DNA of 64,000 nucleotides from NCBI RefSeq assembly GCF_031127815.1, contig NZ_JARXHY010000004.1, positions 1 through 64,000 of the forward strand, given 5' to 3'. The notes under the pieces were generated by a model. That model had not been told where the DNA came from and ran no database searches. It saw nothing but the letters and a program-made list of their open reading frames with translations. Positions 1 to 6,794 of the stretch are shown piece by piece. This DNA is from Pelagicoccus sp. SDUM812003. GTDB lineage: Bacteria; Verrucomicrobiota; Verrucomicrobiia; Opitutales; Opitutaceae. Numbering within the stretch: the stretch's first letter is position 1; the number at the start of each line of letters is the position of its first letter. The position numbers and the translations under genes are program-made.

Positions 1-75
1 AGACATGACTAGAAAAGCTGCCGATGCTCCAAGAGTGAATGATGCGATTGCCAATAGAATTAGGTGTCTTTTCAT
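1..75 (-). CDS. Partial exported cassette protein
   Basis: Only the first 25 codons are inside the window; the gene continues beyond position 1. The start ATG is at 73-75, 15 nt from the recombination point of the attC at 84-156, as in the other cassettes. The visible peptide has two basic residues followed by a hydrophobic run ending in GASAA, a typical Sec signal peptide. The mature protein is not visible, so no function can be assigned. It shows that the cassette array continues to the left of the window. Confidence 0.6.
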   Translation of the reverse strand, partial: MKRHLILLAIASFTLGASAAFLVMS

Positions 76-83
76 TTTCTTTT

Positions 84-156
84 GTCGAACGTGAAGTCCA
101 TACGCGTAGGTCAGCGCGGAGCGCTGGCCGAAGTTGTATGGGACGACTGGATGGAC
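84..156 (-). repeat. attC recombination site 1
   Basis: Integron attC site of 73 bp, read on the minus strand. The outer boxes are R'' GTCCATC and R' GTTCGAC. The inner arms CCATAC/GTATGG and the central hairpin CAGCGC-GGA-GCGCTG are shared with the other twelve sites. Its R'' box departs from the usual RYYYAAC. It encodes the end of the 111-458 gene (tail IQSSHTTSASAPR, stop TGA). Confidence 0.9.
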
Positions 157-458
157 CAGTTTTCTCTGGGGTTCATGGTTGGGATTCCTGTGAGCAGGAT
201 CTTGTCGATTTTAGCTAGCTCGTCGAGTCTTCGCACATGAGTCTTTCTCTTCAGTTGGCGCAGGGTCGGGCTGGATATTCGAAGCCTCCAGTGCAGGAGT
301 TCTGTCTCTATTCTGATTACTTCGTAGTGGCGTTGGAAGATTTCTGGAAGGATTCCGTGTAAAGGGGCTTTGATGGTCGAACTTAGACCTTTCGTATCAG
401 GATTTTGGGGATTTCTAGATTCGATTCCATTCGTTAGTTCAAACAGTCGATTTTTCAA
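111..458 (-). CDS. Hypothetical cassette protein (115 aa)
   Basis: No family recognised; basic, soluble, with no signal peptide or membrane segment. The reading frame enters the attC in the same frame as six other cassettes and ends with the attC-coded tail QSSHTTSASAPR, which supports that it is translated. The listed start is TTG at 456-458. Alternatively translation may begin at the ATG made by the cassette's own recombination box (GATGGAC, ATG at 521-523), which opens a 22-codon frame that stops next to this TTG; that would imply a frameshift or coupled translation. A CCCC-TTC-GGGG hairpin lies at about 468-478 between the two starts. Confidence 0.55.
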   Translation of the reverse strand: MKNRLFELTNGIESRNPQNPDTKGLSSTIKAPLHGILPEIFQRHYEVIRIETELLHWRLRISSPTLRQLKRKTHVRRLDELAKIDKILLTGIPTMNPRENWSIQSSHTTSASAPR

Positions 459-517
459 AATTTTCGACCCCTTCGGGGTGAGGCGTGATTAAGCCATCTC
501 GCCAATTCACTTTGTTT

Positions 518-590
518 GTCCATCGTGAAAGCCATACGCGTAGGTCAGCGCGGAGCGCTGGCCGGAGTTGTATGGGCTGACTGGTTGAGC
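518..590 (-). repeat. attC recombination site 2
   Basis: 73-bp attC; minus strand R'' GCTCAAC and R' GATGGAC. The R' box lacks the canonical GTT, yet is exactly complementary to the R'' box at the other end of the same cassette (site 1). Central hairpin CAGCGC-GGA-GCGCTG. It supplies the last 13 codons and TGA stop of the 545-1480 gene. Confidence 0.9.
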
Positions 591-1480
591 TCATCTTTCT
601 TTATGAATTTCTGGAAGTCTTTCAGATAGGAATGCTTGGGAATCCAGTTCGCGTCCTTCACGATCAGACTGCTGTCAACTGGCTGACTGGCGAAGGATAC
701 TTCTAGATCTTCTCTTGATTGTATCTTGCTCAGCTCTTCGCGTGACTTTCGAGAAACCGGTCTATTCAGTGCTTGACCAATAGAGTCGAAGAACTCGACC
801 ACGGAAACCGCTCTTGGCTCAGCGATGCAGTAGACGGGACCACTCAAGCACCTCTCGATTATCGATAGGTAAGCTGTTGCTAGGTCGCATCTCTCGACCA
901 CCGACCAAAGAACTCTTTCGTCATCTATAGACACCAAATCGTTCTGGTACGCACTCCTCAAAATGCCCTGAAAAGGTCCGACTGATCCGTAAACGATACT
1001 TGGCAGGCAGAGCTGAACCCAAGGATAGGAACTCTCTCTGAGATACTCCAGAATGGGTATTCTAGGCTTAGCGTAGTCGAGTGGGGCTAAAGGGCTCTCC
1101 TCGCTGATAACGCTGGATCCGGACTGACTCCCGTAGACCCAGACTCCGCTCGTGTATATCAAACGCTTCGTGCGAGCCGAATAAACCGCTTCGATATTCT
1201 TGATGTGGTCGATCCCGAAATCGTCCATGTCCTCCGCATTGTATCGGGGTTGGGCGCAATCCACGATGTAGTCGAATTCGATTTTAGGAAGATCGTTGAC
1301 GAGGCTGGAAGCGTGAAGATCAATGCAATGCGAGAAAACACCTTTGATGTCGCTCGTGCTTCGTCTGGATACTGAATGAACTTCGAACTTCCCGCTCTCG
1401 GCGAAAACCTCCGCGACAGCGCTTCCAACGGTTCCTGAACCTCCAAGTATTAGGATCCTATGCTTTTCGCGGGTATTCAT
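545..1480 (-). CDS. NAD-dependent epimerase/dehydratase-like protein
   Basis: Extended short-chain dehydrogenase fold of 311 aa. The N-terminal Rossmann motif GGSGTVGSAV (residues about 12-21) binds the dinucleotide, followed by the family's typical DYIVDCAQ and YTSGVWVYG stretches. A clear YxxxK pair is not obvious where expected, so the catalytic activity is uncertain. The start ATG at 1478-1480 is 15 nt from the recombination point. The last 13 residues, NQSAHTTPASAPR, are encoded by attC site 2 and are not part of the SDR fold. The substrate is unknown; nucleotide-sugar epimerase or reductase relatives are the closest. Confidence 0.8.
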   Translation of the reverse strand: MNTREKHRILILGGSGTVGSAVAEVFAESGKFEVHSVSRRSTSDIKGVFSHCIDLHASSLVNDLPKIEFDYIVDCAQPRYNAEDMDDFGIDHIKNIEAVYSARTKRLIYTSGVWVYGSQSGSSVISEESPLAPLDYAKPRIPILEYLRESSYPWVQLCLPSIVYGSVGPFQGILRSAYQNDLVSIDDERVLWSVVERCDLATAYLSIIERCLSGPVYCIAEPRAVSVVEFFDSIGQALNRPVSRKSREELSKIQSREDLEVSFASQPVDSSLIVKDANWIPKHSYLKDFQKFIKKDELNQSAHTTPASAPR

Positions 1481-1488
1481 TCTTTTCT

Positions 1489-1561
1489 GCTCAACGTGAA
1501 AGCCATAGGCGTAGGTCAGCGCGGAGCGCTGGCCGAAGTTCTATGGGCTGACTGGTTGGAG
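1489..1561 (-). repeat. attC recombination site 3, with compensated stop-creating change
   Basis: 73-bp attC; R'' CTCCAAC and R' GTTGAGC. Unlike the other sites, the inner arms read CCATAG (1503-1508) and CTATGG (1541-1546) instead of CCATAC and GTATGG. The two changes restore base pairing. The same change makes the TAG stop codon of the 1541-1981 gene. Confidence 0.9.
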
Positions 1562-1981
1562 TTGTTTTTTCAATTCGTTGATCCGATCACTAGCTTCATC
1601 GTAGTTGAGATCTTCTTCCACGTATGTTCCGTCTTTGAGCTGGAGCACATATCGTACTCTTTTTTCCTCTGAACCAGCACCGTACTTGAAGCTGTGCTGA
1701 TTTGGGAAACTAATGCTTCCATCTTTTAGCTTTTCAACTTGCTCGGAACTAAAACAGACGTCGCTTTTACTATTTATAACATCAACCGCCCAACCTCGAA
1801 GTATGAGTTGGTCCGTTGTGTCCTTGGATGACAAAATTGCTATAGCCTGCTGAACCAACATCGAATCGACATCTTTGCTCTTCAGTGCTGCGTTCACCCA
1901 CGAAGTCACAACAAGCACTACAACGGGCAGGATTAGAATCTGTAGCCAAGATTGGATTTTTTCTTCTGTTTCCTTCTTCAT
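1541..1981 (-). CDS. Hypothetical membrane-anchored cassette protein (146 aa)
   Basis: Unrecognised family. After a short charged start (KKETEEKIQ) there is one hydrophobic segment at about residues 14-32 (LQILILPVVVLVVTSWVNAAL), then a soluble charged domain, so it is likely anchored in the inner membrane by its N-terminus. It enters the attC in the frame that normally has no stop; a TAG unique to attC site 3 ends it after QPVSP. The start ATG is 12 nt from the recombination point. Confidence 0.7.
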   Translation of the reverse strand: MKKETEEKIQSWLQILILPVVVLVVTSWVNAALKSKDVDSMLVQQAIAILSSKDTTDQLILRGWAVDVINSKSDVCFSSEQVEKLKDGSISFPNQHSFKYGAGSEEKRVRYVLQLKDGTYVEEDLNYDEASDRINELKKQLQPVSP

Positions 1982-1986
1982 TATTT

Positions 1987-2059
1987 CTCCAACGTGAAGG
2001 TCATACGCGGAGGTCAGCGCGGAGCGCTGGCCGGAGTTGTATGGACCGACTGGTTCGTC
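1987..2059 (-). repeat. attC recombination site 4
   Basis: 73-bp attC; minus strand R'' GACGAAC and R' GTTGGAG; inner arms partly changed (TCATAC/GTATGGA) and central hairpin CAGCGC-GGA-GCGCTG. It encodes the NQSVHTTPASAPR tail and stop of the GNAT gene. Confidence 0.9.
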
Positions 2060-2565
2060 CCGTTTTTTATGGAGTAGACCGTTGTTAAGATGCCGCGATT
2101 TCGAGTGTTTCGGTATTCCTTTTTTAGAGTCATCCCTGCTTTTTCTGCGGTTCTTCTAGATTGGTGGTGATCTTTAGCCATGTAGCTGTAGAGCTCCTTC
2201 AACCCAAGATTGCCAAACCCGTACCCAACCATAGCTCGTGCTGCTTCTGGAGCCAGGCCCATTCCCCAGAAACTCTTGTGGATTCTGTATCCTACCTCGA
2301 ATAGTTCTTCGCCGTCTATTTTCTGAATCGTTATCCCGCAATCTCCAACATAGCGACCGGAGCGCTTGTCTATGGCCGCGAAAAGACCGTAACCAGAAGA
2401 TTCATACGTTTGGATGTTTTGGGCTATGACTCCGGCGACTTCAGCTTTGGTGTATGGTCTTGGGTAGAAGGACATCGTTTCAGGATCTCCTAGAATGCTG
2501 AACTCATCGTCCAGATCCTCCTCGCGAAAGGGGCGAAGTATCAGTCTTGCTGTCTCGATCTCCAT
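2014..2565 (-). CDS. GNAT family N-acetyltransferase (RimJ/RimL-like)
   Basis: 183 aa. It begins with METETAR-type RimJ/RimL sequence (IETARLILRPFREEDLDD) and retains the family pattern of YVGDCGITIQ, the FEVGYRIHKSFWGMGLAPEA region that binds acetyl-CoA, and a C-terminal N/S-RRTAEKAGM block. Members transfer acetyl groups to protein N-termini, amines or antibiotics; the target cannot be told here. GNATs are common passengers of integron cassettes. The last 13 residues come from attC site 4. The ATG at 2563-2565 is 15 nt from the recombination point. Confidence 0.88.
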   Translation of the reverse strand: MEIETARLILRPFREEDLDDEFSILGDPETMSFYPRPYTKAEVAGVIAQNIQTYESSGYGLFAAIDKRSGRYVGDCGITIQKIDGEELFEVGYRIHKSFWGMGLAPEAARAMVGYGFGNLGLKELYSYMAKDHHQSRRTAEKAGMTLKKEYRNTRNRGILTTVYSIKNGTNQSVHTTPASAPR

Positions 2566-2573
2566 TATTTACT

Positions 2574-2646
2574 GACGAACGTGAAAGCCATACGCGGAAG
2601 TCAGCGCGGAGCGCTGGCTGGAGTTGTATGGGCTGACTGGTTAGCA
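2574..2646 (-). repeat. attC recombination site 5
   Basis: 73-bp attC; R'' TGCTAAC and R' GTTCGTC. The central stem carries a paired change relative to most sites (AGTCAGCGC...GCGCTGGCT instead of GGTCAGCGC...GCGCTGGCC), i.e. covariation that preserves the hairpin. Confidence 0.9.
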
Positions 2647-3149
2647 TTGAGTTTTAGTGAAGCGAGGATCTCTTCCACTATTCGTGTTAACTCTTTTTTT
2701 CCTCGAAATCTAATATTCAGATTCTTCGTCCCAGCTAGGACGTAATAGTCGATCGTGAATATCTCTTTTTCGTCAATGTTGGTGAAGTCTTTCACAACCT
2801 CAAAACCTTCGAATTCACCACAAGTTGTTTGTTGGGGCTCTGGAATGTCAGCTAAATCCCATCCCGATTGGAGTAAAGTGTGCCTGCTTTTTTCAACCCA
2901 GAATCTGTACCAATTCTCGAAAGAGGGGTCATCCCAGCGAGACATATCTGGAACCACTAGGGATAGCTTCGCTTCATCATTCTCACCGCCTATCTGAACG
3001 ATGTATGCTTCAAGGTTCGTTTCAGGGTATATAAGAACCTTGGCGGTGAACTCATCAGGGATCTCAAATTTGATTGTACTGCCAACTATTTCTTTAGCCT
3101 GAGTGTGAGTGGCCAGAATTAGGATGCATGTGGCGAGTATTCGTTTCAT
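2601..3149 (-). CDS. Hypothetical exported cassette protein (182 aa)
   Basis: The start is placed at the ATG at 3147-3149, 12 nt from the recombination point, because it opens a clean signal peptide (MKRILATCILILATHTQA, cleavage after TQA). An upstream in-frame start would lie inside the attC. The mature part is an acidic soluble domain with KLSLVVPDMSRW and a C-terminal helix; family not recognised. A periplasmic or secreted location is likely. It ends with the attC-coded NQSAHTTPASAPR. Confidence 0.72.
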   Translation of the reverse strand: MKRILATCILILATHTQAKEIVGSTIKFEIPDEFTAKVLIYPETNLEAYIVQIGGENDEAKLSLVVPDMSRWDDPSFENWYRFWVEKSRHTLLQSGWDLADIPEPQQTTCGEFEGFEVVKDFTNIDEKEIFTIDYYVLAGTKNLNIRFRGKKELTRIVEEILASLKLNANQSAHTTPASAPR

Positions 3150-3154
3150 ATTCT

Positions 3155-3227
3155 TGCTAACGTGAAAGCCATACGCGGAGGTCATCGCGGAGCGATGGCC
3201 GGAGTTGTATGGGCTGACTGGTTCGAA
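3155..3227 (-). repeat. attC recombination site 6
   Basis: 73-bp attC; R'' TTCGAAC and R' GTTAGCA. The central hairpin is CATCGC-GGA-GCGATG, a compensated change at one base pair relative to CAGCGC/GCGCTG. The stop TGA of the incoming gene is preserved (now CGA TGA). Confidence 0.9.
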
Positions 3228-3640
3228 TTCTTTTCTTTAAGATAGTTCTCTGCTTTCGCTTCTAACAATTCTCTCATTTCAGTATCCGAGATCGGAAAGT
3301 GCGGGCTCATATCCTCAAATAGGATGAATAACTTCTTCACAGCATTAGGATCAATCAGAACTATCGGCTTTCCCGTAAATTCAACTGATTCATCCTCAAA
3401 TGTTATCTGAATTGGTTCTTCTCTATTTATCCTTACCGATATTTGCTCAAGTAGCTCTGAATTGCCTAAAACCAATATTACATGAGAAAATATTTCATGT
3501 TCTTCGGCGAAGTTCGCCTGTGCAGCGAAATGAGTGCCGGAGATTTCAAACTCGTGACTCCACAGGCTCCACATAGAAAGTGTCATGGTGTAGCCCGATT
3601 GCAAAAGAAGGAGTAGGGACGTTAGTGTCCAAATTTTCAT
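3182..3640 (-). CDS. Hypothetical exported cassette protein (152 aa)
   Basis: Hydrophobic N-terminus (MKIWTLTSLLLLLQSGYTM) consistent with a signal peptide or anchor, followed by a domain rich in acidic and beta-prone residues (ISGTHFAAQANFAEEHEI; QISVRINREEPIQITFEDE). No family recognised. The start is 11 nt from the recombination point. It ends in the attC-coded tail NQSAHTTPAIAPR, where the S-to-I change follows the hairpin covariation of site 6. Confidence 0.7.
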   Translation of the reverse strand: MKIWTLTSLLLLLQSGYTMTLSMWSLWSHEFEISGTHFAAQANFAEEHEIFSHVILVLGNSELLEQISVRINREEPIQITFEDESVEFTGKPIVLIDPNAVKKLFILFEDMSPHFPISDTEMRELLEAKAENYLKEKNSNQSAHTTPAIAPR

Positions 3641-3644
3641 TTTC

Positions 3645-3717
3645 TTCGAACGTGAAGTCCATACGCGCAGGTCAGCGCGGAGCGCTGGCCGGAGTTGTAT
3701 GGGACGACTGGTTCTCC
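3645..3717 (-). repeat. attC recombination site 7
   Basis: 73-bp attC; R'' GGAGAAC and R' GTTCGAA; inner arms CCATAC/GTATGG and central hairpin CAGCGC-GGA-GCGCTG. It supplies the NQSSHTTPASAPR tail of the 3672-4238 gene. Confidence 0.9.
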
Positions 3718-4238
3718 CTTCTTTTGTTTGTGCCCATCATTCGGGAAATAGCTGATCTTTTAGCTGCAAGCACCAAGCCAGCGACCACCATGATCGTGCT
3801 GTGCAAAGCGAATGGGCCGTGGACTGAAAACTGGTCGTCGACTGAAGTGCTAGAAGCCGTCGTCTTGACCCAACGAAATCCAGATTCTAAAAATCCAGGT
3901 AGGTTGCTTACTAGAATGTAAACGCCGATCAGTCCGATTCCGACAGATAGCAGCGCCTGTGCATCAATCCTTCCTTCGAAAATTATCGTGCTATTCTCCT
4001 TGAAAAGCAGATTCGATATCTTGCTGGCTGAAAAACAGAGCAGAAGTCCCAAGAGGGCCTGAGTCACTAGACTGATAGTGATGATTTGCAGGAATGCTGA
4101 ACCGTTCTCAGAGTCGTAGCTCATCATGGCGAATCCCTGTGACAGTAGGTAGCCCTGTGAAACTTGGAAAATCACCAAGTAGATGAAGAGTATTCCGATG
4201 ATTCGGAGCAGGACTGTTGAGAGAGCTCTTTGATTCAT
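3672..4238 (-). CDS. Hypothetical four-helix membrane cassette protein (188 aa)
   Basis: Four hydrophobic segments at roughly residues 8-35, 48-70, 88-112 and 142-160 suggest a polytopic inner-membrane protein with a soluble loop of about 30 residues before the last helix. The C-terminus is basic (KRSAISRMMGTNKRR) and is followed by the attC-coded NQSSHTTPASAPR. No family recognised. The start ATG is 19 nt from the recombination point. Confidence 0.7.
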   Translation of the reverse strand: MNQRALSTVLLRIIGILFIYLVIFQVSQGYLLSQGFAMMSYDSENGSAFLQIITISLVTQALLGLLLCFSASKISNLLFKENSTIIFEGRIDAQALLSVGIGLIGVYILVSNLPGFLESGFRWVKTTASSTSVDDQFSVHGPFALHSTIMVVAGLVLAAKRSAISRMMGTNKRRENQSSHTTPASAPR

Positions 4239-4250
4239 TGTCTATTTTTT

Positions 4251-4323
4251 GGAGAACGTGAAAGCCATACGCGGAAGTCAGCGCGGAGCGCTGGCTGGAG
4301 TTGTATGGGCTGACTGGTTAGGA
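4251..4323 (-). repeat. attC recombination site 8
   Basis: 73-bp attC; R'' TCCTAAC and R' GTTCTCC. It has the same covariant stem as site 5 (AGTCAGCGC...GCGCTGGCT). The TAA inside R'' is the stop codon of the 4318-4995 gene. Confidence 0.9.
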
Positions 4324-4995
4324 TTCTTTTTCATTGATGTAGTCTACTGTTTCTTCTCCGACATAGACGAAATGTTCATAATTGTCACTCTTGTGAAGCT
4401 GGAAGAATAGGTAAGGTATCGTTATGAGCAATACAACGTATTGGGGGGTGATCCATGTCGTGCTCCACAGCGAGCAAATCGTTGAATGTTCCAAAAAGAG
4501 AGTTATGGAGACGAGTGAGGATACCAAAAACTTAAGAACACATACCTGGTATTCTTCTCTTATTTTACGTTCATTCTCAATTAGCTTTTCATGCAGTATC
4601 TTGTTATCGTTTTGGGACAGGTAGTGACTCAGTTTGTAGTTTGGAATACTGTGTCTCTTGAGGTCGTCTAGTACTTCCCTTCTGATCTTAGAAAGGCCGG
4701 TCTTGTGAAGAATCCATGTAACAGGCCAATTCGTAATGATGAACGCCCAGAAATACAGCTTTCGACAGAAAAGAAGGAGTAAGGCATATAAAAGGACAAA
4801 TATGATTAATGCTCCCACAGGAACGCTGGAGTCGAGCGTTTCCAGTGTCAGTGATAGTAGGCTAGATTTCGCATATGACGATGCGGCAATGTCGCTGGAT
4901 ACAACAAATGTAGCAAACTGCAAAACATACCTACGGTCAAATATATGATCGACTCTGGGGAGGAGTGAATTGGCCAAATTGGTGGAGTAGCTCAT
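4318..4995 (-). CDS. Hypothetical membrane cassette protein (225 aa)
   Basis: A first hydrophobic stretch lies near residues 25-35, then about 57-90 (VGALIIFVLLYALLLLF and AFIITNWPVTWIL), and two more at about 150-170 and 182-200. An amphipathic, charged segment (KIRREVLDDLKRHS to ENERKIREEYQ) lies between the pairs. Probably an inner-membrane protein with a cytoplasmic loop; family not recognised. It stops at the TAA formed by the TCCTAAC box at the edge of attC site 8. Confidence 0.7.
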   Translation of the reverse strand: MSYSTNLANSLLPRVDHIFDRRYVLQFATFVVSSDIAASSYAKSSLLSLTLETLDSSVPVGALIIFVLLYALLLLFCRKLYFWAFIITNWPVTWILHKTGLSKIRREVLDDLKRHSIPNYKLSHYLSQNDNKILHEKLIENERKIREEYQVCVLKFLVSSLVSITLFLEHSTICSLWSTTWITPQYVVLLITIPYLFFQLHKSDNYEHFVYVGEETVDYINEKES

Positions 4996-5005
4996 TTTCT
5001 ATTCT

Positions 5006-5078
5006 TCCTAACGCTGAGGTGTCACGCGGAGGTAAGCGCGGAGCGCTTACCGGAGTTGTGACGACCGTTTTGTTGGCA
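5006..5078 (-). repeat. attC recombination site 9 (diverged)
   Basis: 73-bp attC; R'' TGCCAAC and R' GTTAGGA. More diverged than most: inner arms GTCAC/GTGAC, central hairpin TAAGCGC-GGA-GCGCTTA (compensated change). The change removes the TGA normally found in the hairpin, but the gene of this cassette already ends at 5116, before the site. Confidence 0.88.
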
Positions 5079-5115
5079 TATGATGCACTTAATTGCTGTA
5101 GGCTTTCTTGTGATT

Positions 5116-5982
5116 TTAGAGCTTCTTTGATACCTCCCAAATGGATGTGTCATCCTTTATGTCTGCAGACTTATTGTCGATTCTATCTTTCTCGATTATT
5201 TTGATCGTCTCCTTTGGGTTCAGCATTACGAAAATCGATCGACGAGCACTGCTTCCAGTATGGATTCCAAATATTCTTCCTTTGTTGTCTATAGCTGCAG
5301 ATCCACTATCACCTGGTAGAGTGGGGATTGTAGAAGGAGTCTCATGAAATTCGTACCCATCATAGATTTTCTTTCCGTAGATGAAAGAAAGATCGTAATA
5401 GCCTGCCCCTGTCTCGTTAAGTCTACCGCCAGAGAATATTGTTTCTCTTTTATTAATCGGTTCTTCTCTTAGATCGAGGCACTCTTTAGGCCCTTTGAAG
5501 GGAGCCTTTATTATGGCAAAATCAGCCTTTTTGTTTGAAAACACAGTACGAACGCTCGAAATCGAGAATCTCTCTATAGTCTTTTGATTTGGTATATCGA
5601 CTATTTCTTCCACGAAAACTATCCATACTTTTTTCTCGTCTACCACATGGTTTGCTGTCAAAAAATACCCATCTTCAGACACCAAAGCGGCCGAGCCCCA
5701 TTCGAGGGCTGATTCAGTTTCTACGGTTACATGGAATCCACCATTACCATCAGGGGCTATTGTTGGTCTCGGAGGTTTCGTATGGCCTCCTATCGTGATC
5801 GCATTGAATTTTCGCAAATAGGCTCTCGGTGAGAGTTGTGTCTTTTCTCCAAGGCGCACACTTTCGAGTTCTCTGTCAATCAGAGTAACATTCGAGGACA
5901 GCATCGACATTTTCTGATCGTTGAGGTCGTAAGTCTTGCAGCTTGAAAGCAGCACTAGGGATAGAAGCAATATTGTTCTCAT
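5116..5982 (-). CDS. Trypsin-like serine protease lipoprotein
   Basis: 288 aa. The start at 5980-5982 opens a lipoprotein signal (MRTILLLSLVLLSSCKTYD, lipobox LSSC), so the protein should be lipidated and envelope-attached. It has a chymotrypsin/trypsin-fold triad: His in TANHVV, Asp in KKADFAIIK, and Ser in LPGDSGSAA followed by IFGIHTG. Such proteases cut envelope or secreted proteins; the substrate is unknown. The gene ends about 40 nt before attC site 9, so it has no attC-coded tail. The start is 13 nt from the recombination point. Confidence 0.85.
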   Translation of the reverse strand: MRTILLLSLVLLSSCKTYDLNDQKMSMLSSNVTLIDRELESVRLGEKTQLSPRAYLRKFNAITIGGHTKPPRPTIAPDGNGGFHVTVETESALEWGSAALVSEDGYFLTANHVVDEKKVWIVFVEEIVDIPNQKTIERFSISSVRTVFSNKKADFAIIKAPFKGPKECLDLREEPINKRETIFSGGRLNETGAGYYDLSFIYGKKIYDGYEFHETPSTIPTLPGDSGSAAIDNKGRIFGIHTGSSARRSIFVMLNPKETIKIIEKDRIDNKSADIKDDTSIWEVSKKL

Positions 5983-5988
5983 TTTTTC

Positions 5989-6063
5989 TGCCAACGTGAA
6001 AGCCATACGCGGAAGTCAGTCGCGGAGCGACTGGCTGGAGTTGTATGGGACGACTGGTTCTAA
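5989..6063 (-). repeat. attC recombination site 10 (75 bp, extra hairpin pair)
   Basis: R'' TTAGAAC and R' GTTGGCA. The central hairpin is CAGTCGC-GGA-GCGACTG (6017-6033), one base pair longer than in the other sites, giving 75 bp. The added pair shifts the frame so that the TGA at 6016-6018 ends the 6016-6648 gene. Confidence 0.9.
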
Positions 6064-6648
6064 CTCATTATTTTTATTTTTTACTATTCGAAAGCCTCTT
6101 AGAATGACATCTGTACCCGAAATGATCTTAATTGCTTTTGAATTTATCTTTGAGATCTTTGGCGTTTCATAGCCTCCGAATCTATCGTCATTTGTGACTC
6201 TGAGGATTTCTCCCTCAATTTCTCCTGATCGAATTGCTTCTTTTATTTTGGTATCTGCATCATCAAGAAGCTCAATGTATTTTGAATTGGATATTCTGAT
6301 CTTTCCAACAATGTAACCTTGATAGTCGGGTCTTTTGTCTTTGTTCAGTGTGGAGAAGAAAAGCAATCCATCAGGTCCGGTTCGAAGGCGACTAAAATTC
6401 CCTTCCGAGTCATCTTCGTAGTATCGACCGTTGTGATTGATGACTAAGAACGCTCCATCCTCTTTGTCTAAAAGGCGGTATTCTAACAAGAGGATTGGAG
6501 TCTCGGAATCCATCGTTTGGAACGCCCAAAGTCCGTTGATGAAATCCATCGTGTCAGAACTTGGTATCGCGTCTCCCACTTTCTCTGGGAAGATAGTCCC
6601 ACCGTACAAGTTGGTGGAGATGAAGAGTAGGAAGATTAGCTTTACCAT
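6016..6648 (-). CDS. Hypothetical exported cassette protein (210 aa)
   Basis: The start is placed at the ATG at 6646-6648, 14 nt from the recombination point; it opens a signal peptide (MVKLIFLLFISTNLYGG). Longer in-frame starts lie in the neighbouring cassette. The mature protein has beta-rich segments (LLLEYRLLDKEDGAFLVINH; GYIVGKIRISNSKYIELL), perhaps a periplasmic or secreted domain. No family recognised. It reads into attC in the frame that usually has no stop and is terminated after VVPYNSSQSLRD thanks to the extra base pair in site 10. Confidence 0.72.
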   Translation of the reverse strand: MVKLIFLLFISTNLYGGTIFPEKVGDAIPSSDTMDFINGLWAFQTMDSETPILLLEYRLLDKEDGAFLVINHNGRYYEDDSEGNFSRLRTGPDGLLFFSTLNKDKRPDYQGYIVGKIRISNSKYIELLDDADTKIKEAIRSGEIEGEILRVTNDDRFGGYETPKISKINSKAIKIISGTDVILRGFRIVKNKNNELEPVVPYNSSQSLRD

Positions 6649-6655
6649 TATATTT

Positions 6656-6722
6656 TTAGAACGTCGAGTCCTCACGCGGAGGGGGCGCAGCCCCCGGAGT
6701 TGTGAGCGACGACTTGATATGT
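6656..6722 (-). repeat. attC recombination site 11 (diverged, 67 bp)
   Basis: R'' ACATATC and R' GTTCTAA. The shortest and most diverged site: inner arms CTCAC/GTGAG, central hairpin GGGGGC-GCA-GCCCCC. The R'' box lacks the canonical AAC but is complementary to the R' box of site 12 at the other end of the same cassette, which supports the boundary. Confidence 0.85.
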
Positions 6723-6794
6723 GCACTTCTTTTTGTTTCAGAGTTTGGCTGAGGTGTCGCATGCGATATAAAGTCGATAATCTTGGTTTTTAGC

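Noticed and set aside
4937-5140. 67-aa frame running through attC site 9
   Set aside because: It reads attC in the frame that lost its stop and continues into the next cassette; the real gene ends at 5116.
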